Shown in pieces: positions 1-8,400 of a stretch of 12,176 nucleotides of DNA (position 1 is the stretch's first letter; every line of letters begins with the position of its first letter). The stretch covers positions 1-12,176 of the forward strand of contig CAYYJM010000198.1 of the NCBI GenBank assembly GCA_964471755.1. Reading direction: 5' to 3'. Under the pieces are notes generated by a model. It did no database searches and was not told the DNA's origin. It was given only the letters and a program-made list of their open reading frames with translations. The position numbers and the translations under genes were made by a program. Origin of the DNA: CAYYJM01 sp964471755. GTDB taxonomy: Bacteria > Planctomycetota > Planctomycetia > Gemmatales > Gemmataceae.

Positions 1-835
1 TCGCCTCCAGACGGTCCTGATGGCACTGGGTGAGCGGGCCGTACTTGGTCTGGAGCAATCGACCAATCGAGGCGATGCCGCCGCGATTCTCGACGGCTTC
101 GACGGCCAGGACGAACGCAGTCTGGGTCATGGTACGAGCCTCCTGAAAGGGTTGCGTGCGGAGCAGGTGTTCGTATTGATCGATCTGCGGTGCCTCCATT
201 TGAAGGTATGCCTGGACGCACTCCGCGAGCAGGTAGCGTCGGGCGTCATTCACCGGAGCGGTCGCCACCCGTTGAAGTGCCGACGCCTTCAGTTCCGGCC
301 GCCGTTCGCGCGGACAGCGCATGAGCGCCGTCAGGGCGACGGCGAGCAGATTCTCTCCCGTCAGGTAATCAAACGCCTCCAGACCTGGCAAGCCCACGTA
401 GGGATACCGGAACGTCAGCTGGGGCTGACCGAGGAACGTCTCCTCGTAGACATCGACGCCGAGGCCATCCAGCGAGACACGCAGGTAGACCGCCAGGGCC
501 AGGACCGGCATCTGATGACGTACCCGCAGAGCGTGCCAGTAACGGTAGATCCGCGACCGCAGGTCGGCGGCCCGGTCCTCGGCCTCCACCTCGACATTGA
601 CGACTGCCAGCCAGGGACCAGGAGCCTCTCCCTCGGCCGGCCGGGTCAGGTTCAGGCGAGCGACCAGGTCAAGCACGACGTTCAGCCCGGTCGGCGGATC
701 AAGAAACTGCTCCTGGTCCAGCCAGGTCAGCGTGGCGCAATCGAAGGCGTCGGCTCGATCCGGAAGGACCAGATGGAGCAGGTCGGGAAAGAACTCCCGC
801 AGCATCATCTTGAACCGCTGATCGTGCGACGCCAT
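1..835 (-). CDS. Rpn-family recombination-promoting nuclease / putative transposase (PD-(D/E)XK), C-terminus beyond window
   Basis: The frame is open for 278 codons from ATG 835-833 to the window edge, with no stop. The protein begins MASHDQRFKMMLREFFPDLL, which matches the Rpn/YhgA-like opening pattern of HD..FK..L followed by a hydrophobic helix. The expected PD-(D/E)XK core follows: Asp56 in VVLDLVAR, then a beta strand ending in Glu82-Val83-Glu84 in AVVNVEVEAEDR, close to the D...ExQ pattern of Rpn nucleases. The YRYWHALR helix (about 97-104) and the C-terminal helical part also fit. Known relatives are Mg-dependent DNA nucleases that promote RecA-independent recombination and are often annotated as putative transposases. 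There is no signal peptide or membrane segment, so it should be cytoplasmic. It starts 13 nt after the stop of the dehydrogenase gene with its own strong ribosome site, so translation is probably coupled. The family call is fairly firm; activity is untested and only a short C-terminal part is likely missing. Confidence 0.82.
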   Translation of the reverse strand, partial: MASHDQRFKMMLREFFPDLLHLVLPDRADAFDCATLTWLDQEQFLDPPTGLNVVLDLVARLNLTRPAEGEAPGPWLAVVNVEVEAEDRAADLRSRIYRYWHALRVRHQMPVLALAVYLRVSLDGLGVDVYEETFLGQPQLTFRYPYVGLPGLEAFDYLTGENLLAVALTALMRCPRERRPELKASALQRVATAPVNDARRYLLAECVQAYLQMEAPQIDQYEHLLRTQPFQEARTMTQTAFVLAVEAVENRGGIASIGRLLQTKYGPLTQCHQDRLEA

Positions 836-841
836 GTCCGG

Positions 842-848
842 CCTCCCT
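842..848 (-). promoter_or_regulatory. Shine-Dalgarno site of the Rpn nuclease gene
   Basis: On the minus strand AGGGAGG directly abuts the TGA stop of the upstream dehydrogenase gene and lies 6 nt before ATG 835. It is the strongest ribosome-binding site in the window. It fixes the start codon and suggests translational coupling with the dehydrogenase message. Confidence 0.8.
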
Positions 849-3839
849 TCACTCTTTCAGTGCCGCGATCCACTCGCGGAGCAGGCGGGCTCCCACCTCG
901 TCCACACGAACCGTGGCCAGTGGCGGCATGTGGCCCTGGTCGCGCATCGACATCCGGTGCAGCAGCACCGATCGCTCGGGATGCCCTGGTGCGATCAGGC
1001 GAGCGTCGGACAGGTTGAACGTGTGGTGCAGCGGCTTCTCGCCGACGAGCTTCATGTCGGCGAGCTTCTTCCCCCAGGCGGCGTCGAACTGCGCGTTGCC
1101 GCCGCCCGCCTCGACGTGACACGTCGCGCAGTTGACGTGCAGATACGTCCGGGCCTTCGCCGCCAGGTCGCCGCCCGGAGCGTACGGATCGGGGAACTTC
1201 GGATAGCTGGCCGGCGATCGCGCCAGGAGCGGCGACTTCTCCGGCACGCGACGTTGATCGCGCGTCGCCGTCTGATCCAGGAGCCAGCTGTCCAGACGCT
1301 TGCCCTCCAGACCGCGTGATCGACCTCGTTCGCGGATGCTGTCGCGGGCGGCGTCCATCCAGCTGTCGGGCTTGAGCCAGCCACGGCGTTCGAGAGCCAC
1401 GAGTTGCTCGCTGCCGTCGTGGCCGGGCCGATTCATCTGCTCGGTGCAGAGGCCCAGGACGAACTTCGCCGCCCGACTGTGGCAGACCAGGCATTCCGCC
1501 CGGCTGGGATAGTGCCAGACCTGCCGGCGCGAGCCGGTCGCCGTCTGGATCTCGTAGGGCACGTCGAGCCCTTCCTTGGCCACGAGTTCCGCGTCTGTCT
1601 GGTCGGCGTTCCAGCGATAGGTGTAGCCGGTCCACTCGCTGTCCTCTCGCACCATGAGGCGCGTTTCGATCCAGCGGCCCGAGGCCGGATCGCCTTCCTT
1701 CCGCTCCAGGCCGAATGACTTCAGCGTGATGGCTCCCTCGGGCAGATCCCAGGAGCCGGTCTTCACCAGGCCGATCGTCTCGCCCGGCGGCAGGTAGATG
1801 GCGCGCTCCTTGAACGCCCCATCGGACCAGAACGAGGCGTTGATCGTGTAGCGGAACAGTTCCGGCGCGAGTCGATGACCAGCGACCGAGGCGAACAGGC
1901 CCGTCTCGCTCAGTTTGCGCGGGAAGACCGCCTTCGGAGCCTCGACCGGCCGCTTCTTCAGCTGGTAGATCGCCCCCTTCTCGTTGTGGTCCAGGACGAG
2001 CAGTTCGCCCTTCGTGTCCCGGCCGAAGCCGGTGACGTGGAACGGCGTATCGACCAGCTCCCGATGCCAGGTCAACTTCGTGCCGTCGTGCTTCGCGCCC
2101 CAGATCTTGCCGGTCGAGTGGTCGCCGTAGACGTAGACGCCCTGAAGGTCCGGCAGAACCTCGCCACGATAGACGATGCCGCCGGTCAGGGAGCGGAACT
2201 CGGAGTGGTGATGCTCCACGGTCGGCTTCGCGATCGGATCGGGGCCTGCCTTCCGCGTCGGATAGAACGGATGGCTCCCTTCCATGACGCTCCAGCCGTA
2301 GTTGGCTCCCTTCTCGACGCGAAAAGCCTGCTCCCAGAGATCCTGACCGTTGTTGCCGACCCAGACGTCGCCGCTGACCGGATCGACGGTCAGCCGCCAG
2401 GGATTGCGAAAGCCGTACGCCCACGTCTCGGGCCGTACGCCCTTGCGACCGACGAACGGATTGTCCTTCGGCACGCTGTACGTCTTGCCCGGCTCGGGAT
2501 GATCCACGTCGATGCGCAGCACCTTGGCGAGAAGATGGTCGAGCCCCTGCCCCATGAGATTCGTGTCGGAATCGGAGGTGCCGTCGCCACTGGTCACGTA
2601 GAGGTAGCCGTCCTTGCCGAAGCCGATGGCGCAGCCATTGTGGCCGTTGCTCGGCCAGTCGATGATGACCGTCGCACTCGTTGAATCGAATCGGTAGGGC
2701 GGCTGGCGCTCCATCGTGTAGCGGGTGATGCGCGAGCGCTTGCCGCCGGGAGCGGGGCCGTTGCTGCCGACGTAGAGGTAGCCGTTCTCGGCGAACTTCG
2801 GATGAAAGACGAGATCGTAGGCGGTGTCCTCGTAGTCGAGCAGGATCTCCGTCGCGGCCACGTCCGGCTTGTCGATGAAGCGTTCGATCCGTGTCCGGGC
2901 GTACGGCTTCGGCTGAGTGATGACGACGATCCGGTCGCTGCCCGGCTGCGGCACGACGTGGATCGGGAACTGGATCGGCAGCTTCGGATAGACGCGCTGC
3001 GGGACGTACGGACTGGGCGGTTCCGGCGAGCCGGCGACCTTCGAGACGGCCCGGCGAGGATCGGCGATCTTGGCCGGGCCCTCGAAGACGAGCGGGGAGT
3101 AGTCCTCGTGGAGGTGGAAGTTCGCGCGCGGTTGCGAGGCGAGCGGCGCGCTGCTGGACAGTTCCTGGCCCTCGAAGTCGGTCGAGATGTCCACCCGGCA
3201 GAGGGCGAATCGCCATTCTTCACCGGGCGCGGGTCGGCCGCCGGTGCGGATGAAGTCCGTCCAGGGAATGCGGCCCTCGACGCTCCAGCCGGTGTCACGG
3301 TCTTGCCATCGATTGACCGTGCCGCGGGTGACGGCCTTGACCTGCCAGGCGAAGTCGCCGTCGGCCTTGAAGCGGGGATAGCCGCCGGTGTTGCGGCGCG
3401 GCATGTACATGTCGAACAGGGTCCCGGCCGGGTTGATCTCGAACTCGTAGTAGCCGGCCCTGTCGCGAGCCGGCTTGAAGAACAGCTCGAAGACGTCGCC
3501 GTTCCACAGTTCGTCGTCGCGTTCCTGGCCGACGGCGTAGAGATCGCTGTCCTCCATCTCGGCATGGAAGTAGATCGCATCGCGATCCCAGAGGAGTTTG
3601 GCGGTCGTCTTGGTGCGAGCTGGCCGATCGTTTTTCCCCAGCCAGGGGAGGCGGAACGAGTCGATCGTCTCGGCCTGTTTCCAGGCGGCCTCATCGGCCT
3701 TGCCATCGAGCGTGATCGGCTCGCTGGTCCATTTGCAGGTGAACGTCTTGCCGGCCGGCTCCGGCTGGGCCGGGATGAAGGCGAGCGGTGCGAGCAGGAG
3801 CGCGAACAGACCGATACGAAGCGCGTGCAGTCGGAGCAT
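849..3839 (-). CDS. Secreted CBM9-like / PQQ-dependent sugar dehydrogenase / dihaem cytochrome c fusion protein
   Basis: The product is 996 aa. Residues 1-24 form a Sec signal peptide (basic LRLHALRIG, then a hydrophobic core ending near PAQ) with no lipobox. Residues about 32-255 resemble a family 9 carbohydrate-binding (DOMON-like) domain, with ITLDGKADEAAWK, YEFEINPAGTLFDMY and WSVEGRIPW as landmarks. Residues about 285-630 are a soluble glucose dehydrogenase-type PQQ propeller. SNGHNGCAIGFGKDGYLYVT places His400 where the catalytic base lies, and AYGFRNPWRL supplies Arg478. The C-terminal part (about 640-996) resembles the HNE_0200 family, with two haem-attachment motifs, C783-LV-CH787 and C904-AT-CH908, and a possible distal haem ligand Met971 in GHMPP. 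The expected role is periplasmic oxidation of a sugar or related alcohol, with electrons passed to its own haems; the substrate is unknown. GGGA at 3851-3848 lies 8 nt before the ATG. It is followed 13 nt later by the Rpn nuclease gene. Confidence 0.85.
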   Translation of the reverse strand: MLRLHALRIGLFALLLAPLAFIPAQPEPAGKTFTCKWTSEPITLDGKADEAAWKQAETIDSFRLPWLGKNDRPARTKTTAKLLWDRDAIYFHAEMEDSDLYAVGQERDDELWNGDVFELFFKPARDRAGYYEFEINPAGTLFDMYMPRRNTGGYPRFKADGDFAWQVKAVTRGTVNRWQDRDTGWSVEGRIPWTDFIRTGGRPAPGEEWRFALCRVDISTDFEGQELSSSAPLASQPRANFHLHEDYSPLVFEGPAKIADPRRAVSKVAGSPEPPSPYVPQRVYPKLPIQFPIHVVPQPGSDRIVVITQPKPYARTRIERFIDKPDVAATEILLDYEDTAYDLVFHPKFAENGYLYVGSNGPAPGGKRSRITRYTMERQPPYRFDSTSATVIIDWPSNGHNGCAIGFGKDGYLYVTSGDGTSDSDTNLMGQGLDHLLAKVLRIDVDHPEPGKTYSVPKDNPFVGRKGVRPETWAYGFRNPWRLTVDPVSGDVWVGNNGQDLWEQAFRVEKGANYGWSVMEGSHPFYPTRKAGPDPIAKPTVEHHHSEFRSLTGGIVYRGEVLPDLQGVYVYGDHSTGKIWGAKHDGTKLTWHRELVDTPFHVTGFGRDTKGELLVLDHNEKGAIYQLKKRPVEAPKAVFPRKLSETGLFASVAGHRLAPELFRYTINASFWSDGAFKERAIYLPPGETIGLVKTGSWDLPEGAITLKSFGLERKEGDPASGRWIETRLMVREDSEWTGYTYRWNADQTDAELVAKEGLDVPYEIQTATGSRRQVWHYPSRAECLVCHSRAAKFVLGLCTEQMNRPGHDGSEQLVALERRGWLKPDSWMDAARDSIRERGRSRGLEGKRLDSWLLDQTATRDQRRVPEKSPLLARSPASYPKFPDPYAPGGDLAAKARTYLHVNCATCHVEAGGGNAQFDAAWGKKLADMKLVGEKPLHHTFNLSDARLIAPGHPERSVLLHRMSMRDQGHMPPLATVRVDEVGARLLREWIAALKE

Positions 3840-3877
3840 GAGTACAATCCCGGCGAGGAGGTCGAGTCAATGGCCCG

Positions 3878-3883
3878 ATTCTA
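3878..3883 (-). promoter_or_regulatory. Possible -10 element for the dehydrogenase gene
   Basis: The minus strand reads TAGAAT, one base from the sigma-70 consensus TATAAT, 38 nt upstream of ATG 3839 in otherwise GC-rich DNA. No convincing -35 hexamer is seen at the usual spacing, so this is only a candidate. The same hexamer occurs upstream of the kinase gene. Confidence 0.25.
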
Positions 3884-3914
3884 CGCGAGTGCGCGGCGTC
3901 GTGGGTAGGGGCAT

Positions 3915-3988
3915 TCTTCATTTAGCCGCCGGCTTGCCGGCGGGTATTCGCGCCGAAGACCGCCGGCAAGCCGGCGGCTCAATGAAGA
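3915..3988. repeat. Nested palindromic element (REP/BIME-like) between two leftward genes
   Basis: Two inverted copies of an 18-nt unit, CCGCCGGCTTGCCGGCGG, lie at 3926-3943 and, as its complement, at 3960-3977. Each copy is itself a palindrome (8-bp arms around TT or AA). Together they form a perfect 20-bp stem (3924-3943 with 3960-3979) with a 16-nt loop (3944-3959). Outside one mismatch (3923/3980) the stem extends by eight more pairs, TCTTCATT (3915-3922) with AATGAAGA (3981-3988). It starts 12 nt beyond the stop of the hydrolase gene, so it could end or stabilise that message. No T-tract follows on either strand, so it is not a standard intrinsic terminator. The paired-palindrome design resembles REP/BIME elements. 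Whether it recurs in the genome cannot be seen here. Confidence 0.8.
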
Positions 3989-4000
3989 GGTTTGCCGAGA

Positions 4001-5446
4001 TCACTCCGCGACCCGGCGAAAGGTCGTCCCAAAGCCCCCGAGCATCTCCAGGCTCGCGATGCTGCCATCGCCGGCCGCGTGGAAGCGGAGCTGCGGATTC
4101 TCGAAGATCGGCTCCCGCAGACGGAACGTGTCGAGATCGACGTGTTCCAGCGCCGCGTTGAAGCGATGGTACGACCAGCGCAGCGACGCCCCGGTGGCCA
4201 GGATCGTGATCGTACCATAGGCGGCGTTCTCATACCGGCCGGCGTAGGTCTTCAGGGGTCGGTGCGCCCGCGTGCCGGTCTGCGGTCGGGTCGGCTCAGG
4301 GGTCGCCTGGGCGGCGTGCTCGACGGCCTCCAGCAAGGTTCGGTTCCAGTCGCGTTTCTCCAGGCCGAGAACGTGGTCGAGCAGAGCGTTGCTCAGGGCC
4401 AGGTGCATGCGCGTCCGCTCCAGGTTGGCCAGGAGGACGATGCCGATCCCATCGCGCGGAGCCAGGGTCAGATGCACGCGAAAGCCATCGAGGACGCCGG
4501 CATGACTGGCCAGCGGTCGGCCGCGATAGTCCTGCAACACCCAGCCCATGCCATAGGAAGCCTGGACCGTCTCGGGGTGCAGATCGCGTTCCAGGCCGGC
4601 CAGCGGCAGGACGATCTGCGGCGTTCGCGTCACCTCCAGGGTCGCCTTCTTGACCAGCGGTTTGCCATCGACCGTGCCGCCGCGCAGGTGGAACTGGAGC
4701 CAGCGTGCGAGGTCGGCCGCGTTCGACAGGACCGAGACGGCCGGGTCGGGCCTGTCGATCAGGTAGACCGGCACCGGTTCCAGGCCATCGACGCCCATGC
4801 GATGGCCGCGGGCGAGCTTCGCCTCGGGAACGTTCTCGGCATGGGTCAGCGTCTGCGTCATGCCGAGCGGTTTCAGGAGCCGTTCGCGGAGGAGGTGTTC
4901 CCACGGTTTGCCGCCGGCGTTCTCGGCCGCCTGGCCGGCGACGACCCACATCGTGTTCTGATACTGGAACGTCGTTCGGAACGGCTTGCTCAACGGCACC
5001 AGGCCGATTCGTCGGATCAGCTCGGCTCGCGTCCACGGAGCGCGATACCAGAGATACGCATTCGTCGCCACGCCGGTGCGGTGGCAGAGCAGATCGCGCA
5101 GACGAACGTCGGCGTCGGCGAGCGGGTCGCTGAGATGGAAGCCGGGAACGTGCTTGCGAACGGGATCGTCCCAGTCGAGCTTGCCCTCATCGACGAGCTG
5201 GGCGAGCAGGGTGGCGGTAAAACCCTTCGTGCAGGAACTGAGCGGAAAGAGCGTCTGGGCGGTCATCGGCTGCGGCAGACCGTGACCGCGTGAGCCGTGC
5301 CCCTTGAGGTAGATCACCTCGTCGGCCTTGACGATGGCGACGGCGACGCCCGGCACGTTCCAGACGCGCTGCGCCTCGCGGACGAGAGTGTCGATCGCGG
5401 CCGGGTCCGGAGCGGCGAGGGTCAGCGCGAGCAGGGTCGGCAGCAT
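4001..5446 (-). CDS. Serine beta-lactamase / class C-like hydrolase (family S12), exported
   Basis: The product is 481 aa with the three active-site motifs of the AmpC/DD-peptidase/EstB superfamily. They are Ser71-Cys-Thr-Lys74 in PLSSCTKGFT (nucleophile and general base), Tyr162-Gln-Asn164 in FQYQNTMW, and His315-Ala-Gly317 in ASHAGVLDGF, which replaces the KTG box. DLLCHRTGV (118-126) and KPLGMTQT (192-199) are typical family landmarks. The C-terminal 100 residues (about 380-481, from LKTYAGRYENAAYG) resemble the DUF3471-type lipocalin-like domain that often follows this fold. The N-terminus is short and hydrophobic (MLPTLLALTLAAPDP) and looks like a minimal signal peptide without basic residues. 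The start is supported by GAGG at 5458-5455, 8 nt upstream. The gene begins 24 nt after the kinase stop, so the two are probably cotranscribed. HAG-type members are often esterases or peptidases, so a role in antibiotic resistance should not be assumed. Confidence 0.87.
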   Translation of the reverse strand: MLPTLLALTLAAPDPAAIDTLVREAQRVWNVPGVAVAIVKADEVIYLKGHGSRGHGLPQPMTAQTLFPLSSCTKGFTATLLAQLVDEGKLDWDDPVRKHVPGFHLSDPLADADVRLRDLLCHRTGVATNAYLWYRAPWTRAELIRRIGLVPLSKPFRTTFQYQNTMWVVAGQAAENAGGKPWEHLLRERLLKPLGMTQTLTHAENVPEAKLARGHRMGVDGLEPVPVYLIDRPDPAVSVLSNAADLARWLQFHLRGGTVDGKPLVKKATLEVTRTPQIVLPLAGLERDLHPETVQASYGMGWVLQDYRGRPLASHAGVLDGFRVHLTLAPRDGIGIVLLANLERTRMHLALSNALLDHVLGLEKRDWNRTLLEAVEHAAQATPEPTRPQTGTRAHRPLKTYAGRYENAAYGTITILATGASLRWSYHRFNAALEHVDLDTFRLREPIFENPQLRFHAAGDGSIASLEMLGGFGTTFRRVAE

Positions 5447-5470
5447 CGAAACGTCCTCGAAATCGCCCCG

Positions 5471-8400
5471 TCAGCGGGCCGGAGGCTGGCGAAGGTACTC
5501 GAACCAGGCGGCCAGGACCGCAGCCTTTTTATCTCCCGAGACGGTCAGGACTTCAAGGCCGGTATCGCGGTCCCAGAGCTTCACCATGCCCTCGTCGCCG
5601 ATCGACAGGATGCGCTGACCGTCCGGACTGAAGGCGACGGAGCGAACGCCTTCGCGATGCGGCGTGAGGCCCAGCAGAGTGCGGATCGGCTTTCCCGTGG
5701 CCGCTTCCCAGAGACGGACGGTATTGTCGCCGCCACCGGATACGACGAACCGACCATCCCGACTGAACGCCACGCCGCGCACCCCCCACTGATGACCACG
5801 CAGCGTCATCAGTTCCCGTGCTGACGCCACGTCCCAGAGCTTGACCGTCGCGTCCTCGCTGGCCGAGGCCAGGACCTTGCCATCGGGGCTGAAGGCCAGG
5901 TCGTAGACGGTGAAGTCGTGCCCTTGCAGATCGTGAGCCAGCTTGCCGGTGGAGGTATCGCCCAGGAGGATGCCGTGGCCGACCACTGCCAGCCAGCGTC
6001 CGTCCGGGCTGAAGGTGGTCGTGATGATCGGATCACGGCTCTGGAGCGTGAGCATCTCTCGACCGCTGACCACGTCCCAGACCTTGACCTTGTCGAAATG
6101 GGTGAGGATGGGGAGGAGCGTCGTACAGCTGACGGCGAGCAACCGACCATTCGGGCTGAAGGCGAGCGGTCGGATTCGTTCGCCGGAACTCTTCAGATCG
6201 CGCAGGGGCTTCATCGTGGCCAGGTCCCAGACCGTGACGGTGTCGTTGCCCACGGCGCTGGCCAGCCAGCGCTGAGCGCGGTCGAGGACGCGGTACTTCG
6301 CCCGCTCGGGAAGACCGGGCGGAAGCGGTGTCGGCTTCGGCTGCCGCACATCCCAGATGCGCAGCGTCCGATCCGAGCCGCCGGTGACGAGTTGGGTGCC
6401 GTCGGGGTTGAACGCCACCACCTGGACGCCGCTATCGGGATCGAGGAAGCCGCGAACCTGGGCTCGATGACCGCGCAGCGCGAACCGCTCCTTGCCGCTG
6501 GCCGCGTCGCGAACCCGCACCACCAGATCGGGAGAGGGAACGGCCAGCAGCGATGCGTCCGGGCTGAAGGCGAGACGATCGAGCCCGCCGGAGGGCAGGG
6601 CACCGCCAGCGAACCGGGCGACCTCCTGGCCCTTCTCGGCGTCCCAGTGAATCACCTCGCCGCTTGCCCCGGCGGCGACGAGGCGTCGGCCATCCGGTGT
6701 GAAGGTCAGGCCGCCGACCGGACCCGTCGTGATCGTGAATCGCTCCTTCCCCGTGGCCGGGTCATGGACGTGAATCCGGCCCGAGGTGTTCTCCTGACCT
6801 TTGGGGAACTGGACGAGTCCGCCGGACCAGGCCAGGCTCTGGCCGTCTGGACTGAAGACGACCCGGCGAACGCTCTCGCCCTTGACCGTGAGCGTGTGCC
6901 GCACCTGGCCCGTGGCGACATCCCAGACGAGGACGGTGCCGCCGTGGTGCCCCGTGGCGAGCCGGTCACCAGCAGGGTCGAACGCCAGCGCCTGGACGCT
7001 CCCCGCCTGCTGCGCGAAGCTCGACAGGGGACGACCTTCCGCCGTGCCCCACACGAAGAGCTTCTCGATGGCGGCGACGACGTACCGGCCCTTCGGATCG
7101 AGGGCAACCTGATCGACCCACTTGCGCGGACCGCGCAGGGTGCGGAGAACGCGGAGCGTGTTCGGGTCGATGTGGGGGCCGACAGGATCCTCCGCCGGAG
7201 GGCCGGTGAAGGTTTGCCGGAGCCGACCGGTGGCGACCTCCCAGATACGAACCGTGCCATCCCGGCCGCCCGAGGCGAGGGTTTTCCCGTCCGCACTGAA
7301 AGCGGCAGTCCGCACGTCGTGTTCATGGCCGCGAAGGGTACCCAGGTGGCGAGATGCCTCGCGCAGGTAGAACCACTCGAAGCCGCGCGGGTCGGGCTGA
7401 CCGGGAAGCGGGGTGGCGTACTCCTCCAGGAGGTCGAGAACCTGCGCTCCCTCGCCGGCGTCCCCGGCGCGGTTCGCCAGGTTCATCCGGGCCAGGTAGA
7501 GGTAGCGCCGGGCGAGGCCCTCCTGCTCGCTGGCCCGCGTTCGCTGCACGTCGGCCTCCGTGCGTTCCCGCTCGGCGACGTTCAACGCCGACTCCAGACG
7601 CGAACTGTACGACAGGGCGACCGCGATGCCGACGAGCGCCAGCAGGGCCAGGAGGGTGACGCCGATCAGGCCCGCCAGCACGGGCTGACGACGGACCCAC
7701 TTCACGACCCGTTCGATTGGCCCGATCGGCCGGGCGAGGATCGGTTTGCCAGCCCGGAACCGGGCCAGGTCGTCGGCCAGCTCGCCGGCACTGGCATAGC
7801 GGCGAGCGCGATCCTTCTCCAGGCATTTCAGACAGATCGTCTCCAGATCGCGCGGCAGCTTCGACTGAAGACGCGAGGGCGGCACCGGCTCGCGGGTCAG
7901 GACCATTTCCAGGGTGTCGAAGGTCGCGGCCGCCTTGAACGGCGGTCGGCCGGTGAGCAGATCGTAGAGGATGGCTCCGAGAGCGTAAACGTCGGTGGCG
8001 GGGCCCACCTGCCGGATCCGTCCAGCGGCCTGTTCCGGAGCCATGTAGCTCGGCGTGCCGAGAATCTGGCCAGTCAGGGTGTAGCCGGCGTCCTCATCGA
8101 GACGCTTGGCCAGGCCGAAATCGGCGACCTTGAGAGTACCATCGGCCGTCAGCAGGATGTTGGCCGGCTTCAGATCCCGATGAACGATGCCCTGCTCGTG
8201 GGCATACTGAATGGCCCGTGCGATGGTCTCGACGATCCGCGCGGCCTCGTGCGGGGTCTGCGGCGTGCCAGCCACTCGACGAGCCAGGGAGCCGCCCTCC
8301 ATCCATTCCATGACGAAGAAGGGCGTACCGTGATGCTCACCGATCTCGAAGATCGGGACAATGTTCGCGTGCCGAAGATGAGCGATGGCCTCGGCCTCGC

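Noticed and set aside
20..1018. Plus-strand frame of 332 codons over the Rpn gene and the end of the dehydrogenase gene
   Set aside because: It is antisense to two genes with recognisable families, crosses their junction, and has no family motifs.
805..3216. Minus-strand frame of 803 codons shifted relative to the dehydrogenase gene
   Set aside because: It is Arg/Gly-rich and low in complexity. The overlapping frame 849-3839 carries the signal peptide, PQQ-site motifs and CxxCH motifs.
3915..3988. Intrinsic (rho-independent) terminator
   Set aside because: The stem is strong, but no run of T follows on either strand, and the loop and nested symmetry are unlike a terminator. It may still act as a transcript end, but it was called a repeat.
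4001..5446. Antibiotic-resistance beta-lactamase
   Set aside because: SxxK and YxN are present, but the third motif is HAG rather than KTG and a DUF3471-like domain follows. That fits the broad S12 esterase/peptidase group better, so resistance is not claimed.
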